A stretch of DNA of 64,000 nucleotides from Prorocentrum cordatum (GCA_963575745.1 CAUYUJ010000669.1:980501-1044500), one strand, 5' to 3'. Numbered from the stretch's first letter, positions 27,936-39,221 are shown. Notes: generated by a model from the letters alone, not told the origin. Translations and numbers: made by a program.

Positions 27936-28838
27936 AACAAGGACAGACGACGCCACTGGGCATCCCACTCGGCGTCGCATGTCCGAACTGCGTTCGCGAA
28001 TGCAGCGACCGACATGCGCATCGTCAGCTGTGTTCGCGAATACGACACCGTCCATTAGGAAAAGAGATATGCACGTGCTCGCATTTCGAAAATTGCGCCC
28101 GCGAGTGCGACGCGGCAAGCGAGAGCGATACGAAGAACAAAGCATGCCAGTTGGAGGGCTGTCGCCACTAACTGTGGTGATGGGGCGGCAATGTTCTAGC
28201 AATTGAGCATTCAACTCGGCCGCTGCGCGCTCCCGCTGAATAGTCTGCCGCTTCGCAGATTGTGAGGGAACCCGATTCATAGAGGTTCTCGCATCAATTT
28301 TTGTATATGCGGGGCCAGCAGAGCCCCGTGCACTACAACTGTTAGCGCGTATGCCTTTCTTATAAAAGAAGACCTTGTCACTGGATGGCATTTTCAGCTT
28401 AGCCTGAAATTGCCCTCCTCGTCTGGGTGTAGGTTGCACACCCGAACCGGCGAGGCACACACATACCCGCTTGAGCACCAGACTCGAGCATTTGTTCTTC
28501 GCATTCTCATTGCCGTAATTGTCTTTCCGCCGCAGTTTTCTCTCTCGGTTAATCGACCGTGCCCATGTCATACGCATGTTCCTCCTCGTCGTCATCCACG
28601 GAATGACTGGTGAGCTCGCATGTTTGTATCGTGGGAGCAAGGCGCTGGCCGCAGAGCCCCCGAGTCGCGCAGGTAGGGCGCCCGCCTGAGGTCCACCTGT
28701 CCTTCCGCAGGGGATAAGGAGGGCACAGTGGGGCTGCCCCCCCCCACCCCCCAGCTGGGGCGCGGGTGCTGGCGGAGGCGCCGTAGTGCCCCCGCACTGC
28801 GACGAACTGGAGGTTCAGGAGGCCGCCCCACTCTTGGG
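27936..28838. other. No gene recognised (possible 3' end of element A)
   Basis: A terminal repeat of element A might lie here but no match to its 5' side was seen. Three 'gcgaatgcagcgac'-like words recur at 27,994-28,110. Confidence 0.35.
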
Positions 28839-29098
28839 AAGAGGAGGAGGATCAGGAGGAGGAGGATCAGGAGGAGGAGGATAAGGAGGAAGAGGAGGAG
28901 GAGGAGGAGGAGGAGGAGGAGGAGGAGGAAAAGGAGGAGGAGGAGGAGGAGGAGGAGGGGGAGAGGAGGAGGAGAGGAGGAGGAGGGGGAGTAGGAGGAG
29001 GAGGAGGAGGAGGAGGAGGAGGAGGAGGAGGAGGAGGAGGAAGAGGAAGAGGAGGAGGAAGAGGAGGACGAGGAGGAGGAGGAGGCAGGAGGAGGCGG
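28839..29098. repeat. (GGA)n polypurine tract
   Basis: About 260 bp of GGA/GAA triplets with all purines on the plus strand, encoding Arg/Glu/Gly repeats above and poly-Pro/Ser/Leu below. Confidence 0.95.
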
Positions 29099-30694
29099 GG
29101 GGGGAATGAGCCGTCGTCGTCGGGAGCCGTGGAGGAGGATGTTTCCATCGACCAGGCATGGGAGGAGCCCCTCCCCTAAGCCCGCCCCGCTTTATGTGCT
29201 GTGCTGTGGAGACGCCCTCGTGCCAGGGATCTTCGAGTTTGTTTTGCATCATATGCGGGGGCCTGCGATTCTGACGGCAAGGCTGCGACAAGGTCTTTGA
29301 TGCGAGAGCGGTAGAAAGGTCAGCATGCGAGTGTTGGCATCAAGAGGCAGTTGAGCAGAATTCGTTGGGGGCAGCACCCCCACTACAGGGCCCCGACCAA
29401 CAGCCTGGTCCTCGTCCTTCCTGGTTCGTTGTGTTTGCGTGTGAGGGCTGAGCTCCACAAGTTGGTCGAGACTCAGTCTTCGGGCCCCGCGGGCCCGCCT
29501 GACCCTGGAGCAACCGTTTGGGTCCCAGGTTCTGTTGCCGCTCAGGCGTTGGTGCTGGCCTCTTTTGACGTCGGCACAGAGGATGTCCCCTGCATTCGAG
29601 CCTTGGGCGAGCGCACTTTTCAGCAGGGCTCGGACAACGAGTCGCGGCCCTCCGATGATGAGGTCTTCTAGTGCTTCTAACCTAGCCACCACCACTCCTC
29701 ATCCCCCTCCTCCTCCCCCTTCCCCTGTTCCTCCTCCTCCCCCTCTTCCCCTTGTCCTCTTCATCCTCCTTCTCCTCCTCGAGGCCTCGCGCTGCGCGCA
29801 GTAATTGTAGTATTTGGTCCACGCGTCCGCCCCGTCGGATATGATTCGGCGTTCGCGCGGCGATGTTCCGGCGTAGGTCCGAAGTACATCCGACGTGAAT
29901 CCGACATTCATTCCGACGTCATTTGTGTGTCAAGTTGTCGCGCGAGGTTTTCAGGATATCTTCAATGCGGCCCCCCTGGGCTGTCAACAAAACATGTTTT
30001 TGCGTCCTGCAACAATTCGGGCTAATTATTGGGCCCGCTCCCCCCCCCCAGATAACTGACCTTGTCGGTTTCGCAGGTCCGAATGGGGACTACGCAGTAC
30101 TGGTGCGCGCGGGCAGACGTGGAGCTGCCCAGTGTGAACGGGTTTGATTTTTGACCGTCACCTCCTCCATCCCCACCGCTGGATATCCGGGGCTACCGCC
30201 GAAAGTGATACCCGATGCCCAGGATGTTTCATAACGTGGGCCCCACAGGCTGTCAACAAAACCGGCAGTGGCCCACGCTCAGCCGTTCGCCGCCGCGCAG
30301 CGAAGATCCGACTGCCTCGGCGGCCCGCCGACGGCCCCTGTCGGTCAGGGGTTTTCCCAAACAGTGTATGTCGTGCTCGCCCTCGTTTTGTATTCGTCCC
30401 GCGTTTCTTGCTCAGCGAAATTGAAACGAAAACGGCCCACGAAATCGCCGAAGCACCGCCCCTCCCACGTGGGTGCCCCCGCCGAGTCGCCCGCACGCGC
30501 CCTCCATGATGCACAGGGCGCTTTCTGCCCGCCTGCCTGCCCCGCACTCAAGCCGCCCGCCTCACCAGACATCCTGTGGTGCTGGCTCCCCGTTTTGAGG
30601 AGACAGCGCCTCGCGTCCCCTCCTCTCCTCCTCTCCTCTCCTCCTCCCCCTTCTCTCCTCCCAGTCCTGCCTCTGCTCTCCGCGTGCCGCCATC
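29099..30694. other. No gene recognised; short duplications
   Basis: 'gggctgtcaacaaaac' occurs at about 29,977 and 30,247 with 'ggcccc' before it, suggesting a 270-bp duplication. 'tcgccgccgcgcagcga' plus 'ctgcct(c)ggcggcccgccga' at 30,286-30,335 recurs at 31,740-31,785. Confidence 0.45.
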
Positions 30695-30707
30695 ACCGTT
30701 AACATCG

Positions 30708-30742
<35 letters not shown>

Positions 30743-30910
30743 GTCATCGTCATCGTCATCGTCATCATCAGCAGCAGTAGCAGCAGCATCAGCATCAGCA
30801 TCAGCACCATCATCATCGTCAGCATCCTCACCAGTACCATCACCCATCACCCATCACCCATCACCCATCACCCACAAACCATCACCAATCACCATCACCA
30901 TCACCATGAC
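30695..30910. repeat. (CAT)n and (CACCCAT)n microsatellite
   Basis: Blocks of CAT, CGT and AGC triplets are followed by five 'cacccat' heptamers (30,838-30,873) and CACCAT. Confidence 0.95.
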
Positions 30911-31014
30911 CCAGGCCAGCATTGTGAAATACCCTTTACCTCCCGCTCCTCTCTCCTCTGATCCCTGCCTCTGCCGTTCGCATGTCTCTGCTTTAGCACC
31001 CTCCTCCCACGCGT

Positions 31015-31510
31015 CGTGGCCCCACAGGGAGCTCCACCGAAGGTCTCATTATCATTGCCATCGTCAGCATCGTGCCTCTGCTATCCGCATGTGCACCATT
31101 TCGGCACACCCATCATACGGTTCATGGCCCCATAGGGAGTTCCACCGAAGGCCCCAGAGGCAGGTTTCGCGTGCCCCCGACGCCCATGTTGGCACACCAC
31201 TCACACGCTTCGTGGCCCCATAGGGAGCTCCACCGAAGGCCCCAGTGGCAGGGGCCGCATGCGCCCGACGCCCATTTTGACCAACACCTCACACGCTTCG
31301 TGGCCCCATAGGCCCATAGGGAGCTCCGCCGAAGGCCCACATGGCAGCGCCCGCTGGGCGCCGCCGTCCCAATGTGACACACCTCATCATTCGTTGCGTC
31401 TCCCCGCAAGCTGCCACCGAAGACCCAAGTGGCAGCGCCCGCCAGGTGGCGCCCCGCCCGTTTCGGGCATCCCTCACACATTTCGTGGTCTCGTAGGAAG
31501 CCCCCCTTTG
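31015..31510. repeat. Tandem array, period about 90 bp
   Basis: Six units begin with 'cgtggccccatagggagct' variants near 31,015, 31,123, 31,211, 31,300, 31,394 and 31,485, each followed by 'ccaccgaaggcccc', a 'tggcag' block and 'cccgacgccca'. Three central units are close to 90 bp, so the plus frame reads as about 30-residue repeats (SWPHRELHRRPQ...APDAH). Later units are more diverged. Whether any protein is made is unknown. Confidence 0.85.
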
Positions 31511-31539
31511 CTTCCAACCTGCCATGCGGCAGTCATGCC

Positions 31540-31790
31540 TGCAGATGGTTGGGTCCCGCGCCAGGATGATTTGAATCCGCGACCCCAGAGCTCCCGACCC
31601 TTTCCTCGGCGTTAGACTTTTGTCCCCGATGCATTTTTCGTGGTTCGGGGGTCCGACGACGCCCCCCGAAGCCCAAGCCCGATGAAGAACGGAAGGACCG
31701 AACTCATTATGGACCCGCTCTTCGCCCAGGCTCGCCGCTCGCCGCCGCGCAGCGAGGTCCCACTGCCTGGCGGCCCGCCGAGGGCCCCCC
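31540..31790. repeat. Dispersed repeat, relative of 39,222-39,390
   Basis: Shares 'gttagacttttgt' / 'gttagattttcgt' and 'tccgacgacgccccccgaag' / 'gccgcctcccgaagg' words with 39,300-39,350. On the minus strand there is a 'ggattcaaatc' word that looks like a tRNA T-loop, but no cloverleaf could be folded by eye. A tRNA-derived SINE is one possibility. Confidence 0.4.
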
Positions 31791-33382
31791 GCGGCGCCCG
31801 CGCACGGCACGCGCCTCGGGTGCCGAGGCGGGCGCCAGCGATGCCGCCCTGCGGGCATGGGCGCGCAGTGCTGCCAGCCCTCCCAGGCCGCGCCCTGCGC
31901 CCCGTCTGAGCGGGGCTGGGACAAGAATGAGAGTGTTTTTGTTCGCCCTCCGGGCCATGACGCGCGTTAGTTGTGCTCCCCCCTCTCCCCCCACCTCCAG
32001 GGCGTCCCTGGCACTGCCGCAGTACGTCCGGCGTTGCAGTCCGTCGCGATGGTGGGCGGGAGCATTACGTTCCGCCTCCCCCCCGTTCCCTGTCCTCCTC
32101 CAGACCATGATTCTCCACCAGATCGCTCAGGATCGCGATGTGGTGGTCCCAGCGATGATTGTGCAGCGCATCCGCCACGTCGAACCACCCATCACGGTCG
32201 TCGGGACAACCCGATTCTGAGCCCGATCGGCGTCAAAACCCAATCGGCCGCCGAAGGGACATGGGCACTGAGGGCGACGGCCGCCGCCGCGCGTGCGCTC
32301 GCGTCGAGGGGGGCCCTGGGCGGGGCCGAGCGGGGCTGGCCTCGGGGGCCAAGGGAACGCGCTCTTCCCTCGAGGCGGGGTCACTCAGTGAAAAGAACGG
32401 GCAGAGTCGCGTCGGATTCGCACGTCGGCCATGCAGCGGCGGCGCGCCCGGGGCGGGAAGTGAAACGAGGCAGGTCTTTTCAGAAGGCGGCGGGGCTTCT
32501 CAGAAGCCCTCGCGCCTTTGAGAAGCTTTCTAGCCTCTAGCCCTTATCCAGAGACAGAGTCGCAAACTGCCAGCAGGGAGTGAGGGATGGGGGGAGCAAG
32601 GGGCCACGGAGGAGAAGGAGGATGCGGGAGGGAGAGGGAGGTTGCGACAACTGTTGCACGCAACTGGTTTCGGCCTCGCTGCGAGGCACGTTCTTTGATG
32701 TTCTCCGCCTCGTAGCCATGGTCGCGCGAGGTTCCTCGATACGTTTAGAAAGCTGGCTACACAGTTTCGCGAGCTCCCGCTTTGCTAGTCAACTCCCCTT
32801 TCGTTCCGCATGTGAGGAGGAGGAGGAGGAGGAGGCCGCGCGAAATCTGCAGGACAGCATCATCGTACCCTTCAAGGGCACGGGCGGCAACGTCGTTGTC
32901 CTCATTGTGGCGCTCGACTACGACTACGTTCTCTTTTTGAATCATGCCACAAACTCTCCCTCGCTCTATCGTTCTCTCTGTCTGTCTCTCTGTTTCTCCC
33001 TCTTTCTCTGTCTGTCCACCTGTCTGTCAGGTCGCTCGAATATGTTGACATGTCGGTCTCTCCCTTCCATGCATGTGTGACAAGCGCAGAACCAGGTGAG
33101 AGTACGCGTGTCAGATGATCCCAAACCATACTCCATTTTGCCACTCTGTTTTTTGTATCAATATGTTTTTGTGCAGTTTTGCCTTTCCAGTTCTTTGTCT
33201 CGGACAGCGCCAAGAGCTCACAGTAGTTTTGCGCTCTCCGAGCTGGCGCGGCTAATGCATGCCAACAGATGGCGTATTTCGTCTTGCAGGCATCAGTGGA
33301 TTGGTTGTTCAGTTTTACTTTCGATGCGAGATTGTTGTAATCATCTGGTTACCGTCGGCCTATCCCGCCCCCGTGCCTGGGT
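31791..33382. other. No gene recognised
   Basis: 32,460-32,535 carries 'cttctcagaagccc' and 'ctttgagaagc' words of the CTTCTGAGAAGG family. 32,820-32,834 is a short GGA run; 32,970-33,030 is CT-rich with 'tctgtctgtc'. Confidence 0.45.
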
Positions 33383-33490
33383 CGATGGCCGGACGCCTCC
33401 AAGCGGCCTTTTGGGGTCGCTTGGGAGGCATCCCCGCACCTCTTGGAGGCTTCTTTGGGGCGCTTCAGGGGGTTCTGGAGGCCTCTTCCT
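33383..33490 (+). repeat. CTTGGGGGCC-type array (plus orientation)
   Basis: Variants such as 'ttttggggtcgcttggga', 'cttggaggcttctttgggg' and 'ttctggaggcctcttcc'. Confidence 0.7.
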
Positions 33491-33589
33491 CCTCTGAGGG
33501 TTTAGGGGGGAGGCAGGTCAGGTCAGTTGCCTTGCACAAGAAGGTTAGTAAGCAAGAAAGGAAAGAGCGCGTTCTGTGGTCGCTTGGAG

Positions 33590-34990
33590 GGAGGGGGGGG
33601 GATTTGACACCGGACCCCCCCCCCTTGGATGGAAGGGGGGGGGAGGGTTCGAACCGCCCCCCCCGCCCCCTCCCGTGACGGAAGGGGGGGAATCGAACAC
33701 CCCCCCGTTCCTTCCTCCCCTGCTTCCCCTCTCCTCGGGCCAGCGCTTGCGTCGGCGGCGGCTGGCGGCGGCGGCGGGGACGACGATTTCCTTTAGTGGG
33801 CCAGCGCCGGCGCCTGCGGCGGCGGGCGGCGGCGGCGGGGAGCGGCTACGAGGACGGTGGTGGTGGTGGTGGTGGTGGTGGTGGTGGTGGGTTGTGGTGG
33901 TGGTGGTGGTGGCGGTGGTGGTGGTTGTGGTGGTGGTGTGGCGGTTTGTTGTGGTGGTGGTGGTGGTGGTGGTGGTTGTGATGATGGGTGGTGCTGGTGG
34001 TGGTTTGGTGGTGGTGTGGTGATGCTTTGTGGTGGTGGTGGTGGGTTGTGGTGTGGTGCTAGTTTGTGGTGGTGGTGGTGGTGGGTTGTGGTGGTGCTGG
34101 TGCTTTGTGGAGGTGGTTTGTGGAGGTGGTGGTGGTGGTGGTGGTGGTGGTGGTGGTGGTGTGGTGGTGGTGGTGGTGGTGTGGTGGTTTGTGGTGGTGG
34201 CGGTGGGTTGTGCTGCTAGTAGTGGTGGTGGTTGTGGCGGTGGTGTTGGTGGTGGTGGTGTGGTAGATTGTGGTGGCGGTGGTAGTGGTGGGTTTTTGTG
34301 GCGGTGGTGGTGGTGATGGTGAGCTGTGGTGGTGGTGGTTGTGGTGTTGTGGTCTTGGTGTGGTGGTGATTTGTGGTGGTGGTGGGTTGTGGTGGTGTCG
34401 GTGGTTTGTGGACGTGGTGGTGGCGGTGGTGGTGGTGGCGGTGGTGGTGGTGGTGGTGTGGTGGTTTGTGGTGGTGGCGGTGGGGCTGTGGCGGTGGTGG
34501 TGGTGGTGGTGTGGTAGATTGTGGTGGTGGTGGTAGTGGTGGTGGGTTTTTGTGGTGGTGGTGGTGGTGTGTGGTGTGTGTGGTGGTGAGTTGTGGTGGT
34601 GGTTGTGGTGGTGGTGGTGGTGGTGGTGTGTTAGGTTGTTGTTGGCGGTGGTGGTGGGTTGAGGCGGTGGTGATGGTGGTAGTGGTGGCGGTGGTGGTAG
34701 TGGTGGTAATCGTTGCTGCATCCCCGCCGTCGCTGGCGCCAGCGCCGGCGCTGCTTGCCGCCGCCAGCGCTGGCGCCGGCGCCAGGGGGGGGGGGTTCAA
34801 CCCCCCCTTCCTCCCTGGCGCCCAGGGAGGGGGGGTTTGAACCCCCCCCATTGGGCTGCCTCTGGTCATCGTTGCTGCGTCCCCGCCGTCGTCGCTGCTG
34901 GCGGCCGCCAGCGCTGGCGCCGGCGCCGGGGGGGGGGATTTCGAACCCCTCCACAAGGGGGGGGTTCGGGAGGGGGGAGTTGGGGGGGGA
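33590..34990. repeat. G-rich complex: G-runs, (GGT)n of about 850 bp, and GGCGCC repeats
   Basis: 33,590-33,720 has several runs of 8-11 G or C. 33,857-34,712 is an almost uninterrupted GGT/GTG/GCG tract with all G on the plus strand. 34,730-34,990 holds two copies, about 140 bp apart, of a 'cgttgctgcgtccccgccgtcg' type block with 'agcgctggcgccggcgcc' and a long G-run, each followed by 'tttgaaccccccc' or 'tttcgaacccctcc'. Frames through this are poly-Val/Gly/Trp or poly-His/Thr and are not genes. Confidence 0.9.
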
Positions 34991-36053
34991 GGGGGGCCCC
35001 CCTGGTTTTGATCGACAAGATGGCATGCTGCACAACATGGACAGCAAGGCACCATGGGTTGACAATTGACTTCCATGTTGGTGCTGCTCTGGGTGGAAGT
35101 AGTCAGCAAGATGGGCAGGGGTGCCAGAAATGCCCAAACATCTTGTCATTAACTCTCTTCCCCGCATTAGCTGGGGACGTTTTTTCTTCCGGAGATCTGT
35201 CGGCTACTTGGTAGCGATCTTTCCTGTTTCAAGTGCTTTCCGACCTCCTCACTGGGTTTCTGCCCGCGCACCTGGAACATCATTTGTCTTTTGACGACGA
35301 GTTGGGTGAGCGTCCGTTCGCCAGTCATGCTTAGCACGGCACTGTTCGACAAACGACAATTTGAGGTGGAGGGGTGTCAGTTCGTGTTTCGCTTTTGGGG
35401 CCGTCTTGGTGGCATCTTGGGCCCGTCTTTGGGGCCTTGGGAACCGTCTTGGAACAGTTCCAGGGGCCTCGTGGGCAGCCGTGGGCGCTCGATAAGCTGA
35501 ATCTACTAACTTCTTGCATCAAGCGCATGTTGTTCAATGGTTTTGGTGTCCTGGGCCGGTCCGGGGGGCTCCAACACGAACCAAGAGGTCGCCAATATCG
35601 CCCCAGGACGACTTGTTGTGGCCGTTTTAAAGCATGTTGCAGGTTGAAGCACGCGGCCACAGGCGCAAGGTTTCTTGACAAGTTTCGCGGAGATTCCCAG
35701 AGGCGCACGAGAGCCTGCGATGTCGTCTTGAATACGGGGGCGGGGCCCTGTACACAGTTGGGACGTTATACTTGGTATGTTCGGCACTGTGGCGGATGGA
35801 TCCCCTGCGGTCTTGATGTTGTAAGCTATGTGGTTTGGCTTTTCGCGTGACACGAAGTTCCTCGCAGAAACAATGCGTGCAGCGCAGAGCATTGAAACAT
35901 GAATTGCTGGTCAATTTCCTATCTTGTCAGCGCCCGCACAGGGTGCGGCATGTTGAAGCACGCATGGAGGGCAGTCGTGCACTTATGGCGATGAAAGATG
36001 TGTTGTGCGGGGTTGCGTGCCCAGGTTCCTGCGGCGCAGCTGACCTGCTCCAG
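34991..36053. other. No gene recognised; weak CTTGGGGGCC array
   Basis: 35,393-35,480 contains 'ttttggggccgtcttgg' and 'tttggggccttgggaacc' variants. Nothing else identified. Confidence 0.4.
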
Positions 36054-36172
36054 AGACGCCAGGACCATGTATCGGATTGCCGAGCGCGCCGGGGTGAAAG
36101 ACATCACGGTGCTCACAGACAAGCAGGGCGTGGACGGCACGAACTTCCCCGTCAGGCCCGCGATTATGGGAG
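36054..36172 (+). pseudogene. Possible caspase/metacaspase-like exon fragment
   Basis: One frame reads CSRDARTMYRIAERAGVKDI followed by TVLTDKQGVDGTNFPVRPAI. This resembles the region of the metacaspase-like p20 fold in which a 'DA..M..iA...G...v..L.D..g' pattern precedes the catalytic His strand. The similarity is over about 40 residues only, and the His and Cys of the active site are absent. The fragment runs directly into a GGA tract, so it is either a single exon or a truncated copy. Assignment is tentative. Confidence 0.3.
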
Positions 36173-36173
36173 G

Positions 36174-36480
36174 AGGGAGAGGAGGAGGAAGAGGAGGAGA
36201 AGGAGGAGGAGGAGGAGGAAAAGGAGGAGGAGGAGGAGGAGAAGTCCCTGATGCTCGTGACACCCGTGGTGCCCCTGACGCCCTTGACGCCCCTTGCGCC
36301 CCTGATGCTCCTGACGCCCCAGACGCCCCTGACGCCCCTGCCGCCACTGACGCTCCTGACGCCCCAGACGCCCCAGACGCCCCCGACGTTCCTGGGGCTC
36401 CAGGCGCCCTGGGGAGCCGCGGAGCGTCAGTGGCGTCAGGGGCGTCTGGGGCGTCAGGAGCGTCAGGAACGTCACGCCCC
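36174..36480. repeat. (GGA)n, then GACGCCCCT minisatellite ending in a long inverted repeat
   Basis: 36,174-36,242 is GGA/GAA. From 36,250 a 9-bp unit (gacgcccct, gacgcccca, gacgctcct) is repeated about 16 times. 36,421-36,461 is the exact reverse complement of 36,307-36,356 apart from one extra 9-bp unit in the left arm, giving a 41-bp stem with a loop of 64 bp. Frames give Asp-Ala-Pro repeats, then Gly-Ala-Ser. Confidence 0.9.
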
Positions 36481-37864
36481 GAGTAACGTCAAAAGCGTCA
36501 GAGCGTCAGCATTTTGCGAACGATCGCTGCGCCAGCACTCCGGTGTTGCTTGGCTTTCGCTCGACGTGGCTCCACTGCCGGCCAGCGCAGGGCGTGCACC
36601 CACCGGTTGCTCGGAACAGGTAAGAAACCAACACGCAAGCCTAATTCAGGAATCGTGCAAGAAGCCCTCAGGCAAAGCTTGATTGGGGAATCTGTTTCGG
36701 CCCTTTGCTGCGGCATGCGACGACTACGCTTGGCCGACCACACAGAAATTCCCCAGGAATTTATCCAAGATCCAGACGGATCCCAATGGAGTCAATCCTG
36801 TTAGCGTACCTTGTCGCTGCTGCCGCCGTCTCATGCCCGTTGCACGTAAGCGTGCTCGGCTTGTGCATCGACGTCCTCTTGATCAACCGAGCGTTTGCGC
36901 GAATGCACAATGTGCGCGCGTGGTCTCGCTCTTCTCTTGGCGGGAATCTAGCCTACTCGGTAAAGAGCCATAGCCAGTCAGAGTGTCTGCCCAACCAGGC
37001 TGCCGGAGTTGGACTTCAGCAAGATTTCAGGAGGCCAGCATAATTAATGTGAAACATGTTGATCAGATGCCAGATCGCCCAAGACAGCGCTGCCCATGAA
37101 CTGGAAACCATAATGATCAGCTCCATTCTGAATCTTACCGTGGGCAAGGATTTGGTTGTCGAAGCGTACTGGCCACGCAAGGATTACCTGACAAACAGAC
37201 TATGAAGAGTGTCAAGGTCAGGAACATGTCATTGTCAAGCATGAGTATGCGCGGCCAGCCCGTGAACCATCGGATTGACTCTCCAGGCCAGCTTGGACCG
37301 ACAAGTTGTGCAGATGCACACGTATTCCTCATCCGAGAGTGGGGGGGCGACCCGCAGCGCGACTCCGAGGCTGATTGCGAGCGCCATGCCTTTATATCGG
37401 CATCACCCAATCATGCTAATTTGCGCGTGCGTCTGCAGCGCAGGGGCGACGCGCGCTCTGAGAAATCTCATAATCTATGCTCGATGGCGGGCGCTTACTT
37501 GCCGTACCGCTCGGGAAACGATATATTACAAGGCGGTTGTGTTTTATGTTCGGGGCGGACGCCTCCAAGGAGGACACACCTTACTAGTATGTCTTTGAGC
37601 GCCCAGGCCCTGAAATCCCAGACGAAACTACGACGCTGAGCGGGGGCGCGGCTCCCGCCACTGTCGGGGCGGCAGCGCCACGCGGGGGAACGGCGCGCGC
37701 CGACGAGGTCGCGCGTGGCCATGTCCCAGTGGCTGAGGTTTGGTGCGCGGACCTCGCAGAGGACCGGCTTCCAGCCTCTGAGCAGTTGGGTCTTGGCTCC
37801 CCTTGCGACCGCGACGGCATGGGCAACGCGGCCCCCGAGCTGTCGGAAGACCCGCCAGACGATC
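36481..37864. other. No gene recognised; lower-GC segment
   Basis: 36,514-37,640 is less GC-rich than its neighbours and has several short protein-like frames (for example ALCCGMRRLRLADHTEIPQE near 36,700 and SVLGLCIDVLLINRAFARMH near 36,850), broken by stops. It may be the remains of an unrecognised element. Confidence 0.35.
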
Positions 37865-38040
37865 TAGGCTTCCCAAATCGGATCCGAGTAGATGTGGTCG
37901 GCGGATGGCGCCCTATCGTCGATGCATCTGCGATACGACGCGATGTGTAGCCCCATTTTTTCCACGCCGACGTCGTCGATGCATCGGCGATACGGCACGA
38001 CTCTCCGACCCCATCTTCGCCCATTTGGGGAGGCCTCCAG
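37865..38040. mobile_element. GATGCATC inverted-repeat element, copy 2
   Basis: Inside, 'tccacgccgacgtcgtcgat' followed by 'gcatcggcgatacggcacga' matches the complete copy at 39,780-39,998. The right end 'ccgaccccatcttcgcccat' / 'ttggggaggcctcc' is an expanded version of that element's terminal repeat, and the left end ('aggcttcccaaatcggatcc') is diverged. Confidence 0.65.
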
Positions 38041-39009
38041 ACAGCAGCCTTCCCGAGCTCAGGCCTCAGCCTGGGCGACGTCGATGGCTTCGGGGCCACC
38101 TCGGCGCCACTACGACGCCTCCGTCGACGACGAACGGGGCTCCCGACCACCGCTCCTGCCTCGCATGGAGCTTGCGTACTGCCGACCGCGGGCGCGGCTT
38201 CCAGCGGCATGTGCGGGACGCCGACTCGGAGCGTTGCTCCAGGTTGCACTTGCGTGGACATCGGGAGCGCGGCACCCGAACCCGGCGCGAGCGGCATCTT
38301 GGGCGGCATGGGGATTGGGCGGCATCGGGATTGGGCGGCATCCCAGGCGGCGCGGTCTGGGAGCCCCACCCCGCCGGCCCCCGTGCCATGCGAACGGCGG
38401 AGAGGCCTTCCTTTTCGACTCCGGGCAATGTGTGATACGCTCGGTCGAGGCGCGATCCCCAATCGCCAGCGACCTTGGTCGCCTCACCCACGAGTGGGCC
38501 GTTGGTGGCTGAGCAACGCTGAGAGTATTTATGCCTTCCGCAGGCCGAAAGCCGCTGCCCTGGATGAGCCTCAAACGAAACGATTGCGGCATACCAGCTT
38601 CGGAACAATCTCCTATTTGCTACACGTGTGAAAACATGTAATCGGACCGAACCGTTCAGAGCGAGGGCGGCCAAGGGGGGGGAGCCAAGGGGGCACTCTC
38701 CCTTTTTACTCGGCGACCCTGGGCGCGCTCTCTCTTAAAACGCCTAATCCCGAAGCCTGCCTAAGGCGTGGTTCCCGCGGCGGAGGCGTCTGTCGGCGCG
38801 GGGCCTCCGAGCCGACGGCGAGGACGATGGACGAGGTCGACGAGCGGTGTCAGAACACCCCCCCCGCTGGAGCCCTTTCCCCAGCCGGGCTTTCATGGCC
38901 AACCTATTGGGAGGCCGCTCAGAGACAACATCATTTCTTCGGGTTATGGCTGATGTCGCTTATCGTGACACCGCAGTATGTCGCCGTCTTGCTATCCGGA
39001 AGCTTTGGC
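38041..39009. other. No gene recognised
   Basis: GC-rich sequence open in several frames. 38,290-38,340 has three 'gggattgggcggcat' repeats. Confidence 0.4.
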
Positions 39010-39206
39010 GGCGTGCACAAAGGGGTGGCGCGTGAGAAGGAAGGCGGGGGGGGGTAGGAAGGAAGGGGCCTTTCTTGAAGGGCCAGGGGGCTTCTGAGAA
39101 GGCCCCTTGGAGTCTGGGAAAGCCTCCAAGAAGCTCCCTTCCTTCTGAGACGCCTTCCAGGCTTCTCAGAGAACCGCCCCCCTCGCGCCACCCCCTTGTG
39201 CGCACC
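39010..39206. mobile_element. Small terminal-inverted-repeat element (MITE-like), copy 1
   Basis: About 197 bp. The first 23 bases (39,010-39,032) and the reverse complement of the last 23 (39,184-39,206) agree at 20 positions, sharing 'gcacaa' and 'ggggtggcgcg'. The interior is rich in the palindromic word 'cttctgagaagg'. There is no open frame of note, so it is non-autonomous. A related copy lies at 52,150-52,328. Confidence 0.7.
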
Positions 39207-39221
39207 GTCACGAACTACCAG

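Noticed and set aside
33840-35109. Glycine/valine- or histidine/threonine-rich proteins
   Set aside because: These are direct translations of the GGT tract.
36481-37640. Another Copia-like RNase H or polyprotein piece
   Set aside because: The short protein-like fragments do not contain any RT, RNase H or integrase word, so no family was assigned.
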